Part shown: positions 25,701-33,474 of the stretch, in pieces | Layout: every line of letters begins with the position of its first letter | How positions within the stretch are numbered: the stretch's first letter is position 1 | The notes under the pieces: generated by a model | Database searches by the model: none | Told to the model about the DNA's origin: nothing | What the model saw: only the letters and a program-made list of their open reading frames with translations | Program-made: the position numbers and the translations under genes | Origin: Streptomyces sp. NBC_01341 | GTDB lineage: Bacteria; Actinomycetota; Actinomycetes; Streptomycetales; Streptomycetaceae | Reading direction: 5' to 3' | NCBI RefSeq assembly: GCF_035946055.1 | Contig: NZ_CP108364.1 | Location: forward strand, 1,302,001 to 1,366,000 | Length of the DNA stretch: 64,000 nucleotides

Positions 25701-27200
25701 TACCGCATCAAGCACTCCGCCGGTGAGACGGTGAAGGCGATCGACCAGAGCTCCAACCAGTCCAACAAGTGGGTCGATCTCGGCGCGTACTTCTTCAACG
25801 GCATGACCCCCGAGGTCAGCCTGCACAACTTCAACGGCGGTGACGGCTCCGCGGACATCGCCTTCGACGCCATCGCGTTCGTACCCGGCGACTACTCCGG
25901 CATTCCCTCGGACCTGACCTTCGGCGACCCGGACATCACCGCTCCGGACCCGGCACCGGTGGAGCCGCCCCAGAGCATTTCGGGCGACTACTTCAGTGTG
26001 CTCCCCACCGTCTCCGGTCTCTCCGGCGCCGCACGCTCCGCGACCGGGCAGGAGGGGATGCGCCTGTCGTCCGCGCCAGCGAAGGACCTCAAGTTCGCCA
26101 AGGCGTCAGTCGGTTCGGTGTCCACCACTTCGGCTCTGAGCTGCTCCATCGGTACAAGGTCCTTGGACTACACCCGGACCGAGGCGTGTCTCGGGGACGA
26201 CCTGCAGTTCACGGGGACCACGACCGGCACGCCGAAGGCGAGCTTCGACCTCCGGCACGAATTCCAGCTCGACCCGGACAGTGACACCTTTACCCAGACC
26301 GTGTCGGTCAAGCTGACGTCGATCTCCATTCCCTCGCTGACCCTGGACATCGACTTCGGCTGCCGTGGCTACTGTGAAAAACAGACTCCGGTGTGGAGCG
26401 GTTCAAAGACCTTCGTCGCGGGCGACCTCCACACGGCCACGGTCACTCAGAAGATCAAGTGGAACAACGCCACCGCTTCCGACGGCCGCATCAGCCCGTA
26501 CTTGACGGTCAAGGGAACCGCGGGCAGTGATACCAGCAACCCAATGACGGCTGAGAAGTCGGAGCTGGACGTCCGGTGCGACCGAGACGTGAAGGCCACT
26601 CCGGGCTGCGTCTTCAGCTCGTACAGGCCGACGTACGTCATGAACGAGAAGAAGTTCCCGGCGGCGGCCGCGCACGCCTGGCTGATCCAGAACAAGCTGC
26701 CCGGACACTACGGGCTGCGGGGCAACAACCCGCTCACCTTCCTGACCGAGGACGTCCTCGTGCCCGATCCTCCCACGAGCACGAAGAGCCTCGTCAGTCA
26801 CAACCGCGACGTGATCTGCCCGCAGGCATGGGAGCGCAGCAAGCTGGCGACAATGTCGCCCGAACTCGGTACCGGTGACGTGCCCAGCTGCGACGAGTTC
26901 CCCTTCGCGGCTAGCTGGCAGAGCGCCGCGATAAAGAAGGACTGGGGTGGGCAGAACCTGAAGGAGGTGTCCTCGGGCGAGGAATGCCTGAACACGATCG
27001 CCATCCGCGGCACGGACGGCCGGTGGAGCCTCCAGCCCGACCCGCGCTCCCACGTGCCGACCTGGACCGAGCCGTGTGGACGTTCCAGCATGTCGAACAA
27101 CCAGAACACCCAGTCCATGAGCTACATGCCAGGCTGGCGCAAGCAGAACCGCGTCCTCGAAGGGGACGACTACTGGCTCGAGGCCAAGCGTCCTTCGTGA
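22725..27200 (+). CDS. Giant secreted protein: propeller-like, lysozyme-like, golvesin-like and NucA/NucB DNase-like domains
   Basis: A 1491-aa exoprotein. Signal peptide at residues 1-29 (SSLSASAQA). Residues about 60-340 form a beta-propeller-like repeat region shared with the 995-aa paralog (AYFSPGCGTGDDVVF). Residues about 470-720 are lysozyme/SLT-like: VMLGVTAQESN with Glu552 as candidate acid, DCGYGITQATDGM, and WIENWFFALWAYNSGFY. About 880-1060 is golvesin-like (VYAFIPDHGAQTSKAEY ... AFDAIAFVPGDY). The C-terminal 150 residues carry CDEFPFAASWQSA (Cys1389, Asp1390, Glu1391) and NNQNTQSMSYMPGW, the pattern of the NucA/NucB nuclease family. Last gene of a four-gene operon, closed by a strong terminator. 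Cell-wall and DNA cleavage are inferred. Confidence 0.8.
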   Translation: MRARQRKYAVVIAAATAILASSLSASAQAQGPKVPENSVQGGKSLPKATSKPHAVGKKNRTSVLGENYSFSQDVALSTSGDGTGFHVLTGKEKEGYEFSTLATLREVGFDADTWIGNACVTGSGKYAAVAYAPRTFTNNPELMVRGAFTAVVDLSSGKVTKLPLTASLAYFSPGCGTGDDVVFTQLSYDGDKQQKTRLIAVDAATGKQSQPVAFPGQITSAVPTRHGIVAGHGNKLVRINGQKETVLATTKHVPFQIAADSSDGVTFIDREADTKKTGAKSWAKHLDATQVKGKNTTPKTVAEGKLTDWDLSATPGGTVFLTGKAKNKGTLPGPVKNPGHLAKGSRMSSLGHAGVSTSWADGKTSLIAPEEATQARDARISLDVVATGKHTELDATPQLTAERAAAGSRPSPALGISTGKKSSAMPADSGNSGGMSTQTLGAQLLAASPNGPSEGTDERYCAVARNDVKKQAFQPTPRQVEWAVDQAVVGELHVNRPVNWKNTGMDSYTPQGLFPPITLAGDPNGTLDDEDPDVTDRWHIPSQVMLGVTAQESNMWQATRFAVPGVTSNSLIGNYYGTQYTADGDQADPWRINFSEADCGYGITQATDGMRLAGKTKDGETALPPSTQEAVALDYAANIAYGVTILSRKWNDLHGQEIQVNNGHPQWIENWFFALWAYNSGFYPAADSSGHKGLGWTNNPANPLWKANRVPFLQHAVDPHLDDYSHAAHPQDWPYEEKVLGWAARPISAMFGPGDFRAGYLAAWWNSDAQRSTVKPPLDTFCDASNSCDPSKITDNDSNDPGMGACALDSGDSDTNPHWLHCWWSKSAEWKNCDTRAECGHQVHRFNTSYPEQPDANSYPPQCSTGLPSNAFVVDDVPNGTAPAGSGSRGCGAAKSDGAFTLTYQSSDIIDSDTGQTITTYPGKIDTHQIGAGYGNHFWFTHTRSAESYPPPGDRMKVTGTWKLGKEITDYSGQAKVYAFIPDHGAQTSKAEYRIKHSAGETVKAIDQSSNQSNKWVDLGAYFFNGMTPEVSLHNFNGGDGSADIAFDAIAFVPGDYSGIPSDLTFGDPDITAPDPAPVEPPQSISGDYFSVLPTVSGLSGAARSATGQEGMRLSSAPAKDLKFAKASVGSVSTTSALSCSIGTRSLDYTRTEACLGDDLQFTGTTTGTPKASFDLRHEFQLDPDSDTFTQTVSVKLTSISIPSLTLDIDFGCRGYCEKQTPVWSGSKTFVAGDLHTATVTQKIKWNNATASDGRISPYLTVKGTAGSDTSNPMTAEKSELDVRCDRDVKATPGCVFSSYRPTYVMNEKKFPAAAAHAWLIQNKLPGHYGLRGNNPLTFLTEDVLVPDPPTSTKSLVSHNRDVICPQAWERSKLATMSPELGTGDVPSCDEFPFAASWQSAAIKKDWGGQNLKEVSSGEECLNTIAIRGTDGRWSLQPDPRSHVPTWTEPCGRSSMSNNQNTQSMSYMPGWRKQNRVLEGDDYWLEAKRPS

Positions 27201-27220
27201 CCGCTTGACCGGAACGGAAA

Positions 27221-27253
27221 GCAGGGGCCCGGCCGCCATGGCCGGGCCCCTGC
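27221..27253 (+). terminator. Strong terminator after the giant exoprotein gene
   Basis: Perfect 14-bp stem (GCAGGGGCCCGGCC at 27221-27234, complement at 27240-27253) with loop GCCAT, 20 nt after the stop codon. It separates the exoprotein operon from the following gene. Confidence 0.85.
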
Positions 27254-27284
27254 GGCGTGCAGACACCAGGCTAGGGTTCCCTCC

Positions 27285-28106
27285 ATGAACGATGGAATCG
27301 CTTGGCTGGACGACGAACTGGGCCGGAATGGCTACGCCCTCACCATGGTGAAGGGCATCACCCCCGAGGCCCTCGCCGTGTATCTGGGCGCGCGGCCGGG
27401 CACGCTCATCGATCCGGACACCACCCCGGGAGCCCTGGAGTTCTTTCACGGACCGGGATCGTCGAAGCTGCCGGACTGGGCGATGGTGGGCCAGGCGGCC
27501 GACGGCTGGGCGTTCGCCCTGGAGACGCCCGAGGCCGGGCACCGGGACGACCGCCTGGCCCCCGGAAGAGACCTCAGGGCGCGCCACACGGTCGTGGACA
27601 TCCTCGACACCACCATGGACCCGCCGAACGTCACGGTGACCGTGGGCGGCGAGACAGAGTGGACGCTACGGGAGAACGGCACCCGCCACGTCGAGCACCC
27701 GGTGAGCCGGCGTCTGGTCGCGGAGGCCGGGTTCCTCAGCTACCCCCACGGCATCTTCCGGGACGACGCATCCGAGGACACCGGGATACCGCACGTCTAC
27801 CGGATCCTGGGCGACCACTATGGCCTTTCCCTGCCCCGGACCGCCGTGACGGAGAACCGCCTGCCTCACGTGTTCACGGAGCCCAGGACGCTCCTCCACG
27901 CGGAGGCGCACTGCCCGGCCTGCGGCGAAACGCGGATGCTGCCCTACGGCAGCGGTACGAAGGAGCCCCGGCTAGTCTGCGTCTACTACAAGGTCCGCGA
28001 CGTCCCAGGCTACCCGCCGCAGGGGTGCCCGGGCGAGGTCGCGAACGCGGTGCGCGGGGAACCCAACCCGAAGTACGAGAACCTGCGCCTTCCCGGCACC
28101 TTGTGA
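27285..28106 (+). CDS. DUF6461-like protein with C-terminal Cys-rich segment
   Basis: A 273-aa cytoplasmic protein (no signal). The start WLDDELGRNGYALTMVKGIT followed by LGARPGTLIDPD resembles DUF6461-type proteins, which turn up near toxins and in islands. The second half has HCPACGETRMLPYGS and a later Cys pair (VCVYYK, GCPGEV) that could bind zinc. It comes after the terminator, so it has its own promoter. Its position right behind the DNase-bearing exoprotein makes an immunity or self-protection role possible, but that is only inference. Alternative: an unrelated island passenger. Confidence 0.6.
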   Translation: MNDGIAWLDDELGRNGYALTMVKGITPEALAVYLGARPGTLIDPDTTPGALEFFHGPGSSKLPDWAMVGQAADGWAFALETPEAGHRDDRLAPGRDLRARHTVVDILDTTMDPPNVTVTVGGETEWTLRENGTRHVEHPVSRRLVAEAGFLSYPHGIFRDDASEDTGIPHVYRILGDHYGLSLPRTAVTENRLPHVFTEPRTLLHAEAHCPACGETRMLPYGSGTKEPRLVCVYYKVRDVPGYPPQGCPGEVANAVRGEPNPKYENLRLPGTL

Positions 28107-28111
28107 GGAGT

Positions 28112-28139
28112 GCGGCGCCCGCACTGAGGCGGGCGCCGC
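28112..28139 (+). terminator. Terminator after the DUF6461-like gene
   Basis: Perfect 11-bp stem GCGGCGCCCGC (28112-28122) with its complement at 28129-28139, loop of 6 nt, 5 nt past the stop codon. Confidence 0.75.
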
Positions 28140-28269
28140 CGGGTTGCTGGGGGCGCGGCCTACAAGCATGAGCGTGGTGACGCCGACGCCGTGCGCTAAT
28201 GGGCGACACCACGCTGGTCAACCTGTTTCGCCACGCCGTGCAGGCAGCGTCCGAACGACGACGACTGGT

Positions 28270-28524
28270 TCACCTCGCGAGCCCTGGCCACATCATTACC
28301 AAGCAGCGGTCCGATTTTGACGCCCGCACGTACGGATCGAAGACGACGCGGTCGTAGCCGTCGTGGGTGGCCGCGCGCACCCCGTCGAAGCATATGTTGT
28401 CGCAGACCCCGGCCGAGGTCCGCGCGGGCGTCGCCGAGGCCACAGGCCCGGAGCCGAGCGTGGCGAGGAGGGCGGTTGCCGCCGGGGCGACAAAGCGGAC
28501 GAGAACGCGTTGTGCGGTGCGCAT
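28270..28524 (-). pseudogene. Truncated AMIN-like secreted protein
   Basis: An 84-codon frame: signal peptide (ATALLATLGSGPVASATPA), then CDNICFDGVRAATHDGYDRVVFD, which matches the start of AMIN-like domain proteins of Streptomyces (normally 150 aa or more, with DRxVFD followed by more strands). After VVFD the sequence becomes unrelated (PYVRASKSDRCL) and stops. I read this as the 5' remnant of a broken gene, cut by an earlier rearrangement. Confidence 0.55.
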
Positions 28525-28600
28525 GATTCCGCATTCTGTCGAGTGGGGAGTTTCGGCCGGGTCACCAGCACCCGGATTCCAGATCGCGTGCCTGCGCGGG

Positions 28601-28636
28601 GCGAGAGGCCCTGCCGCAGCCGGCAGGGCTTCTCGC
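28601..28636 (-). terminator. Terminator after the leftward cargo operon
   Basis: 16-bp stem (28601-28616 with 28621-28636, one G-U pair) and a 4-nt loop, 17 nt beyond the stop codon of the lipoprotein gene ending at 28654. Ends the operon that begins at 32941. Confidence 0.8.
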
Positions 28637-28653
28637 TTCCGGTCATGGGCTTG

Positions 28654-29376
28654 CTAGGCCGCCGCGTGTCCGAGGATGCGCAGCGAATACGTGTCGTACG
28701 TCCGGTGCAGGACCATCACCACGGGGCCCGAGATGAATACTCCGCTGACGACGTACTCCTTCTTGTTCTTGGTCTCGGCAGCCCGCTCCTTGTACAGGGA
28801 GTCGGTTTCCCTCTTGGCCTGTTTGAGCCAGGAGGACGCCTTGGCGTTATCGATTCCCGCCACGTCCAGCTCGGTGCAGGCCGCGAGGAAGTCGAGAGCG
28901 CCGGACTTGTCCGTGCCGGTCCCGCACAGCAGGGACGACAGGTTCGTGTGGTCGGCGAATCCGGCTGACACCGTCGTTCCGGTGCCGCTTCTGGTTCCGC
29001 CGCGTCCGTGGATGTACGTTCTCATCTTCCCATTGGGCATTTCCTGCTTGACGGGTTTGTCCAGGTTCAGCCTCCAGTCCTTCGCGAGCCGGGAGAGAAA
29101 ATCCTTCCCGGTGTACCCGGCAGCTATCGTGACCCCTGCGCCGATGCTGGGCCGGTCCATTCCGGCCACCGCGTGCTTCGGCAAGTCGGTGGCAGGCGTC
29201 ACGGTCGGCGTCTCGGCCGGCTTGCCGGACGGCGTGGCTGCGGCCTTGGGCGCCGCGGCTGTCGGACGCTCGGATGCCGCCGTCCTCTCTGGGGTGCTCC
29301 GGCTACAGGAGACGGCTCCCGCCGCACCGATGGCGACCGCCATCAGTACGACGGGTACGCGGAGGGCGGTGCGCAT
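28654..29376 (-). CDS. Lipoprotein, unknown, partner of the 995-aa exoprotein
   Basis: A 240-aa lipoprotein: lipobox AVSC with Cys24 and an Ala/Pro/Thr-rich linker (residues 30-75), then a domain containing SIGAGVTIAAGYTGKDFLSR, an RTYIHGRGG segment, LLCGTG and a Lys/Glu-rich helix (residues about 185-215) before VSGVFISGPVVMVLHRTYD. No family recognised. Its ATG at 29376 overlaps the stop of the exoprotein gene by one base (TGATG), so the two are translationally coupled, which suggests the proteins act together at the cell surface. Confidence 0.75.
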   Translation of the reverse strand: MRTALRVPVVLMAVAIGAAGAVSCSRSTPERTAASERPTAAAPKAAATPSGKPAETPTVTPATDLPKHAVAGMDRPSIGAGVTIAAGYTGKDFLSRLAKDWRLNLDKPVKQEMPNGKMRTYIHGRGGTRSGTGTTVSAGFADHTNLSSLLCGTGTDKSGALDFLAACTELDVAGIDNAKASSWLKQAKRETDSLYKERAAETKNKKEYVVSGVFISGPVVMVLHRTYDTYSLRILGHAAA

Positions 29377-32363
29377 CACAGGCCCCCGTCGTTGAGGCTG
29401 CAGATGCCGGGGTCGGCGGAGGTGGCCGGAATGAAGCCGACCGCGTCGAACACCACGTTGTCGTCTCCGGTGGCACCCTTCTGGATGTTGTCCAGTTCGA
29501 TCCGGCCGCCCTTCCAGAAGGTGAAGGTGCCCATCTCGACCCAGGTCTCCTCGCCCGCACTGCGAGTTCCCTGGTTGATGCTGCAATGGTCGGGCTCGGC
29601 GCCGGCCGTGTTCTCGCCCGGGATGAAGTCGTACCCGATGGCCGCTTCGGCGCCGTGGCCCGGCAGGTGGACGAAGACCCGGTAGCGGTTGCCGGGCTGG
29701 TCGCCGGAGGGAAGCAGCTTCGGGTTGATCTGCCACCGGCCGGTGACCTTGTGGAAGATCTCCCCGTAGGGGTAGCTGTGTGTGAAGTACACGTGGTGGT
29801 CGTACCCGGCGCCTAGCTGGTGCAGGTCGATGTTGGCGATGTAGGGGGTGGCGCGGTAGGTGCTGTCGTCCCTCTGCATGGTGAAGTTGTCACCGGACTG
29901 GAGGGTGAACTTGCCGTCCCAGGCCCCCTCGAAGTCCCCGCAGTCGTAGGTGTCCTCGTGCTCTCCGAGGTCATCGATGACGATGGCGTTGGAATTACCA
30001 TTCGGCCTGTCCAAGCAGTTGCCGTGGTCGTACTTGCTCTGCAACTCGGGTTCCGACGAGCCGAGCGAGTAGCGGAGTTTCTCGGTGCTGGAGTTGCTGC
30101 CGCTCTGCGAGCCGATCCACTCCGCGCTCTTGCCCCAGTAGCACAGGTTGTTCCAGCTCGGGCACGGGTCGGCCGCGGCCGGGTCGCACGCGTTGGACGC
30201 GTCGCAGAAGGTGCCGTACGGGGGCGTCTTGAGGACGGACAGCGGCATGACGGGCCGGACGTAGGACTCTTCGTTGTTCCAGGTCCGCTGGGGGTTCTCC
30301 GCCCAGCCGAGGATCTTCTCGGGATAGTTCCACTCGCCGGGGCGGGACGCGTCGTCGTAGCTGTACCGCAGGAACGGCTCGCGGTCCGCCGGATAGCTCG
30401 GGTTGATCGGGTTGTTGAAGAAGCCCAGGCCGGCGTTGGACCCGACGGTGTAGACGCCGGAGTTGTAGCCCCAGAGCGCCATGTACCAGTTCTCGATGTA
30501 GGCCGCACTGCCGCTGTTGGCGTTCATGCCCAGACCCTTGAGCTGGTTCCACTTCTCGCCCAGGATACGCAGACCGGCGGCGATGTTCGCCGCGTAGTCC
30601 GTGGTGACGGCGCCCGCGTGCACGGTGTCCAGCTGGTCCGGGTATGCCGAGTCCATGCCGGTCGTGACCTGGGCGATGCCGTAGCCGCAGTCGGCCGCTG
30701 TCACGTCGGGGTAGCCGTGGATGCCGTTCCCGTTCCCGAGCCAGTCGGACCGGGTGACGTTGCCCGAGTCACCGTTCATGGAGTGCCAGGACGCCTGCTT
30801 GAAGTTGGACTCCTGGGCGAGGATGGCCAGCATGACCTGCGCGGGAATCTCCCCTCCGCCGGTCAGGGCCGGCTTGGGGAACAGCCCCTGCGGGGTGTAG
30901 GCGCCGAGGCCGGTGTCGTGCCAGTCGGCCGGACGCGAGAGGGTCAGCTGGCCATGGACCGCCTGGTCAACCGCCCACTCGACCTGGTTGGCGCTGGCCT
31001 GGAGGGCCTGGCGCTTGGGGTCGTTGCGCTTGACGATGCAGGGGGTCTCCATGCGCGGGATCTTGCCGATGACGGCCGCGCCGTTCCCGGACAGGCACTG
31101 GGTCTCGGGGGCACCGTCACCGCAGGTGAGCGGATCGTCGTCATCGGACATGGCGAACGCGGTCGGGCCCATCGTCAGCGTCGTGTCCGACTTCGGCCGC
31201 TTGCGGTCGGCATCCACGCGCGTGGTGGCCTTCGTGCCCGTCCTCAACGCGGTCGCCTTGACGGTGAGCGATCCGGCGCCCTTGGCCAGGGACGAGCCGA
31301 CGCCCTCGGTGACGCCCTTCATCTGTTCGGAGAACACCGAGTGGGTCACCAGATGACCGAGGCGCGAGATCCCGGCCACCCGGCCGTCCACGGCGTGCTT
31401 GGCGAGCCCTGGGGCCTTGCCGGTGTCGATGGCCTTCACGTCACCGACGACCGCGTCGCCCTTGGCCACACGCAGCAGCTTCACCTTACCCTTTGGCGCG
31501 CGGCCCAACTCGGTGAACTTCTTGCCGCCGAAGCGGGAGATGACGCTCTTCCCGCCGTCGACCGTGCCGATGTCCACGGCACCGTTCGCCGAGGCGGCCA
31601 GCGCGAACATGGGGCCGGGCACCTTGGAGAGCGTACGGGCGGACAGCTTCGTCCTCCCGTCGTCCTTGAGGTCGACCAGGTTGCCGGAAAGAACGCCGAC
31701 GGTGCCCTTCCCCGTGGGGGTGACGTGTGTCAGGAAGCCGTCGACGGTGCGGCGGGAGGAGACCGATCCGGTGGTCGCGTCGACCGAGATCACCGTGGTC
31801 CGGCCGGCCGACGTGTCCGTGGCGGAACTGGAGGTGAACGCCACGTCGTCGCCCGCACCGCAGCCCGGCGAGAAGTAGGCGAGCTGCACTCCGTCGGGAA
31901 TCTCGGTGACCTTGCCGTCCGACAGGCGGATCACCGCGGCGAACGCGCCGCTCGCGTAGGCACCGGGCTTGTTGGACCAGACCGACGGGGCGTAGACCGC
32001 CGCCGCGTAGTTCCCCGAGCCGGTGGTGCAGACGTAGCCCGTCCACGGGCCGACGTCGGACAGTTCCTTGCGCTTGAGCCGGGCGATCTCGTAGAAGGAG
32101 AACCCGTCGCTCTCCCGCGCCGAAAGGATGTGCAGCCCCTCGGCGTCGCCGGTGGCCTGCACGATCTCATCGGCCGAGGAGGTGTAGTCCGCCCCCAGGT
32201 CCTTGCCGGGCGCGGAGAACATGCGCGTCGTGTTCTCCGCGGCGGTGGGGGCCGGTGCGGGATCCACGGAAGCCATCGGGACCAGCGCGGCGGATGCCGC
32301 CACCACGCTCATGATGACCAGCGGATTCATGGACAAGTGGCGTATGAGACGTCTTTTCCGCAT
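29376..32363 (-). CDS. Giant secreted protein: propeller-like, lysozyme-like and golvesin-like domains
   Basis: A 995-aa exoprotein, paralogous to the 1491-aa protein of the same element. ATG at 32363 has GAGGAG 5 nt upstream; a GTG 12 nt earlier overlaps the RBS itself. N-terminal signal-like hydrophobic stretch (residues 14-34). A propeller-like region (shared AYFSPGCGAGDDVAF) is followed by the lysozyme-like domain with VMLAILAQESNF (Glu518), DCGYGIAQVTTGMD and YIENWYMALWGYNSGVY. It ends with a golvesin-like domain (VFVHLPGHGAEAAIGY ... VVFDAVGFIPA). It lacks the NucA/NucB-like tail. The middle gene of DUF2690, exoprotein, lipoprotein. Its activity is inferred; it could be a wall-binding scaffold instead. 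Confidence 0.8.
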   Translation of the reverse strand: MRKRRLIRHLSMNPLVIMSVVAASAALVPMASVDPAPAPTAAENTTRMFSAPGKDLGADYTSSADEIVQATGDAEGLHILSARESDGFSFYEIARLKRKELSDVGPWTGYVCTTGSGNYAAAVYAPSVWSNKPGAYASGAFAAVIRLSDGKVTEIPDGVQLAYFSPGCGAGDDVAFTSSSATDTSAGRTTVISVDATTGSVSSRRTVDGFLTHVTPTGKGTVGVLSGNLVDLKDDGRTKLSARTLSKVPGPMFALAASANGAVDIGTVDGGKSVISRFGGKKFTELGRAPKGKVKLLRVAKGDAVVGDVKAIDTGKAPGLAKHAVDGRVAGISRLGHLVTHSVFSEQMKGVTEGVGSSLAKGAGSLTVKATALRTGTKATTRVDADRKRPKSDTTLTMGPTAFAMSDDDDPLTCGDGAPETQCLSGNGAAVIGKIPRMETPCIVKRNDPKRQALQASANQVEWAVDQAVHGQLTLSRPADWHDTGLGAYTPQGLFPKPALTGGGEIPAQVMLAILAQESNFKQASWHSMNGDSGNVTRSDWLGNGNGIHGYPDVTAADCGYGIAQVTTGMDSAYPDQLDTVHAGAVTTDYAANIAAGLRILGEKWNQLKGLGMNANSGSAAYIENWYMALWGYNSGVYTVGSNAGLGFFNNPINPSYPADREPFLRYSYDDASRPGEWNYPEKILGWAENPQRTWNNEESYVRPVMPLSVLKTPPYGTFCDASNACDPAAADPCPSWNNLCYWGKSAEWIGSQSGSNSSTEKLRYSLGSSEPELQSKYDHGNCLDRPNGNSNAIVIDDLGEHEDTYDCGDFEGAWDGKFTLQSGDNFTMQRDDSTYRATPYIANIDLHQLGAGYDHHVYFTHSYPYGEIFHKVTGRWQINPKLLPSGDQPGNRYRVFVHLPGHGAEAAIGYDFIPGENTAGAEPDHCSINQGTRSAGEETWVEMGTFTFWKGGRIELDNIQKGATGDDNVVFDAVGFIPATSADPGICSLNDGGL

Positions 32364-32371
32364 GTTGCTCC

Positions 32372-32941
32372 TCACATCCAGTCCGTGCAGCTGCCGTGCA
32401 GGACCGCGAGGCTCGCGTCGACCGGCCAGTCGTTACTCTTGGCGGGGCTCTGGATGGTGTACTTCGTCGGTGCGGGGTCGAAGGCGGTATCGACGTCGTT
32501 CCAGCACGCCTTCGCCGTCGTCTTCTTCCAGTTCTGCATCTTGGTGTAGGCGCCTGCCACGCCGCTGCCGAGAACGGCCGGACTGTCACCGGCCTGAACA
32601 CCGCCGTCGGGATCGCGTGTCGTCCACAGTGTCAGATACACGGAGGCGGGCGACGAATCGAGATCGCGTGAGACCTTTGCCCATACGCCCTGACACGTCG
32701 GCGACCAGAGCAGCCGTACCGAGACCGACTCGTCCGCCATAGTCACCTGTTGAAGAATTTCGGCGTCATTGTCGCACCCCATCGCAATGGGGTCCTTTCC
32801 CGAGCACGTGTCCCGAAAGCAGTCGGATTCCGCCGCGGCCGGTGAGGCCGTGATTCCTTGGAGCACTCCGGCCAGCAGCGCCAGTGCTGCTGTCCTCGGT
32901 CCCCATCTACGTATGCCGTGCACACACATCACCTCAGACAT
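32372..32941 (-). CDS. Secreted DUF2690-type protein
   Basis: A 189-aa exported protein. A signal peptide (residues about 10-37, ending TASPAAA) precedes a DUF2690 pattern: CSGKDPIAMGCDNDAE, VSVRLLWSPTCQGVWAKV. DUF2690 domains are common in streptomycete exported proteins and have no known function. ATG 32941 is used here; ATG 32929 is possible. The stop lies within the RBS region of the 995-aa gene, so it heads that operon. Confidence 0.78.
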   Translation of the reverse strand: MSEVMCVHGIRRWGPRTAALALLAGVLQGITASPAAAESDCFRDTCSGKDPIAMGCDNDAEILQQVTMADESVSVRLLWSPTCQGVWAKVSRDLDSSPASVYLTLWTTRDPDGGVQAGDSPAVLGSGVAGAYTKMQNWKKTTAKACWNDVDTAFDPAPTKYTIQSPAKSNDWPVDASLAVLHGSCTDWM

Positions 32942-33474
32942 TCCATGCCGCTCCGGGTGCGGAGAGGCAGGCGCAGCCTATGTGAACGCGCCCGGGACTA
33001 TGTGGAGTTATTGCTCCCCCACCTGCGCAGATGTCGAAGTTGGACATGTGGCCGCAGTGCATCTCAAAGGTGGTGAAAGGTCAGGGGGAAGGTGCGCCGG
33101 AGGGTGTTTAGGTGACGAAAGGTGCGGGTAGCCGACGCCTTCCCGAAAGGTGATTGATGTATACACGTACCACTTGTCTAGGTGCGCCTTTTGCCACTCC
33201 CTCAGGTGTGAAGCCCCGGGAAGGGGGCCGCTGGCTCGGAGTTTTTGACGAGATTTGACCGAAAGGAAATGACGGGCCGGTATCCAACCGTCGCCGTCGG
33301 CCGGACGAGCGGGAGGGCGCGCATGCGCCGGGGTTCGCAGGCCATGGTGCCCAGATCAGCGACCTCGATTCTTCAGCGGTGATCGCTGTCTGGTGAGCTG
33401 CGCCGGGTTCCACGGGCCGAGGGTGGTGCGGGAGGTCATCCGCCCTGGTCTTCCTCGGGGGTCGGGGCCGGCCG
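32942..33474. other. Upstream region of the leftward cargo operon
   Basis: 533 nt with no credible gene. It contains several loosely repeated AAAGGTG or GAAAGG motifs (around 33066-33160 and 33258-33268), the only order I notice; they could be binding sites or chance. The promoter for the operon at 32941 should be here. The far end runs into IS1380-type remnants. Confidence 0.4.

Noticed and set aside
29820..32549. Plus-strand frame of about 909 codons
   Set aside because: Antisense shadow of the 995-aa exoprotein; composition is that of a reversed GC3-rich gene and no domain is visible.
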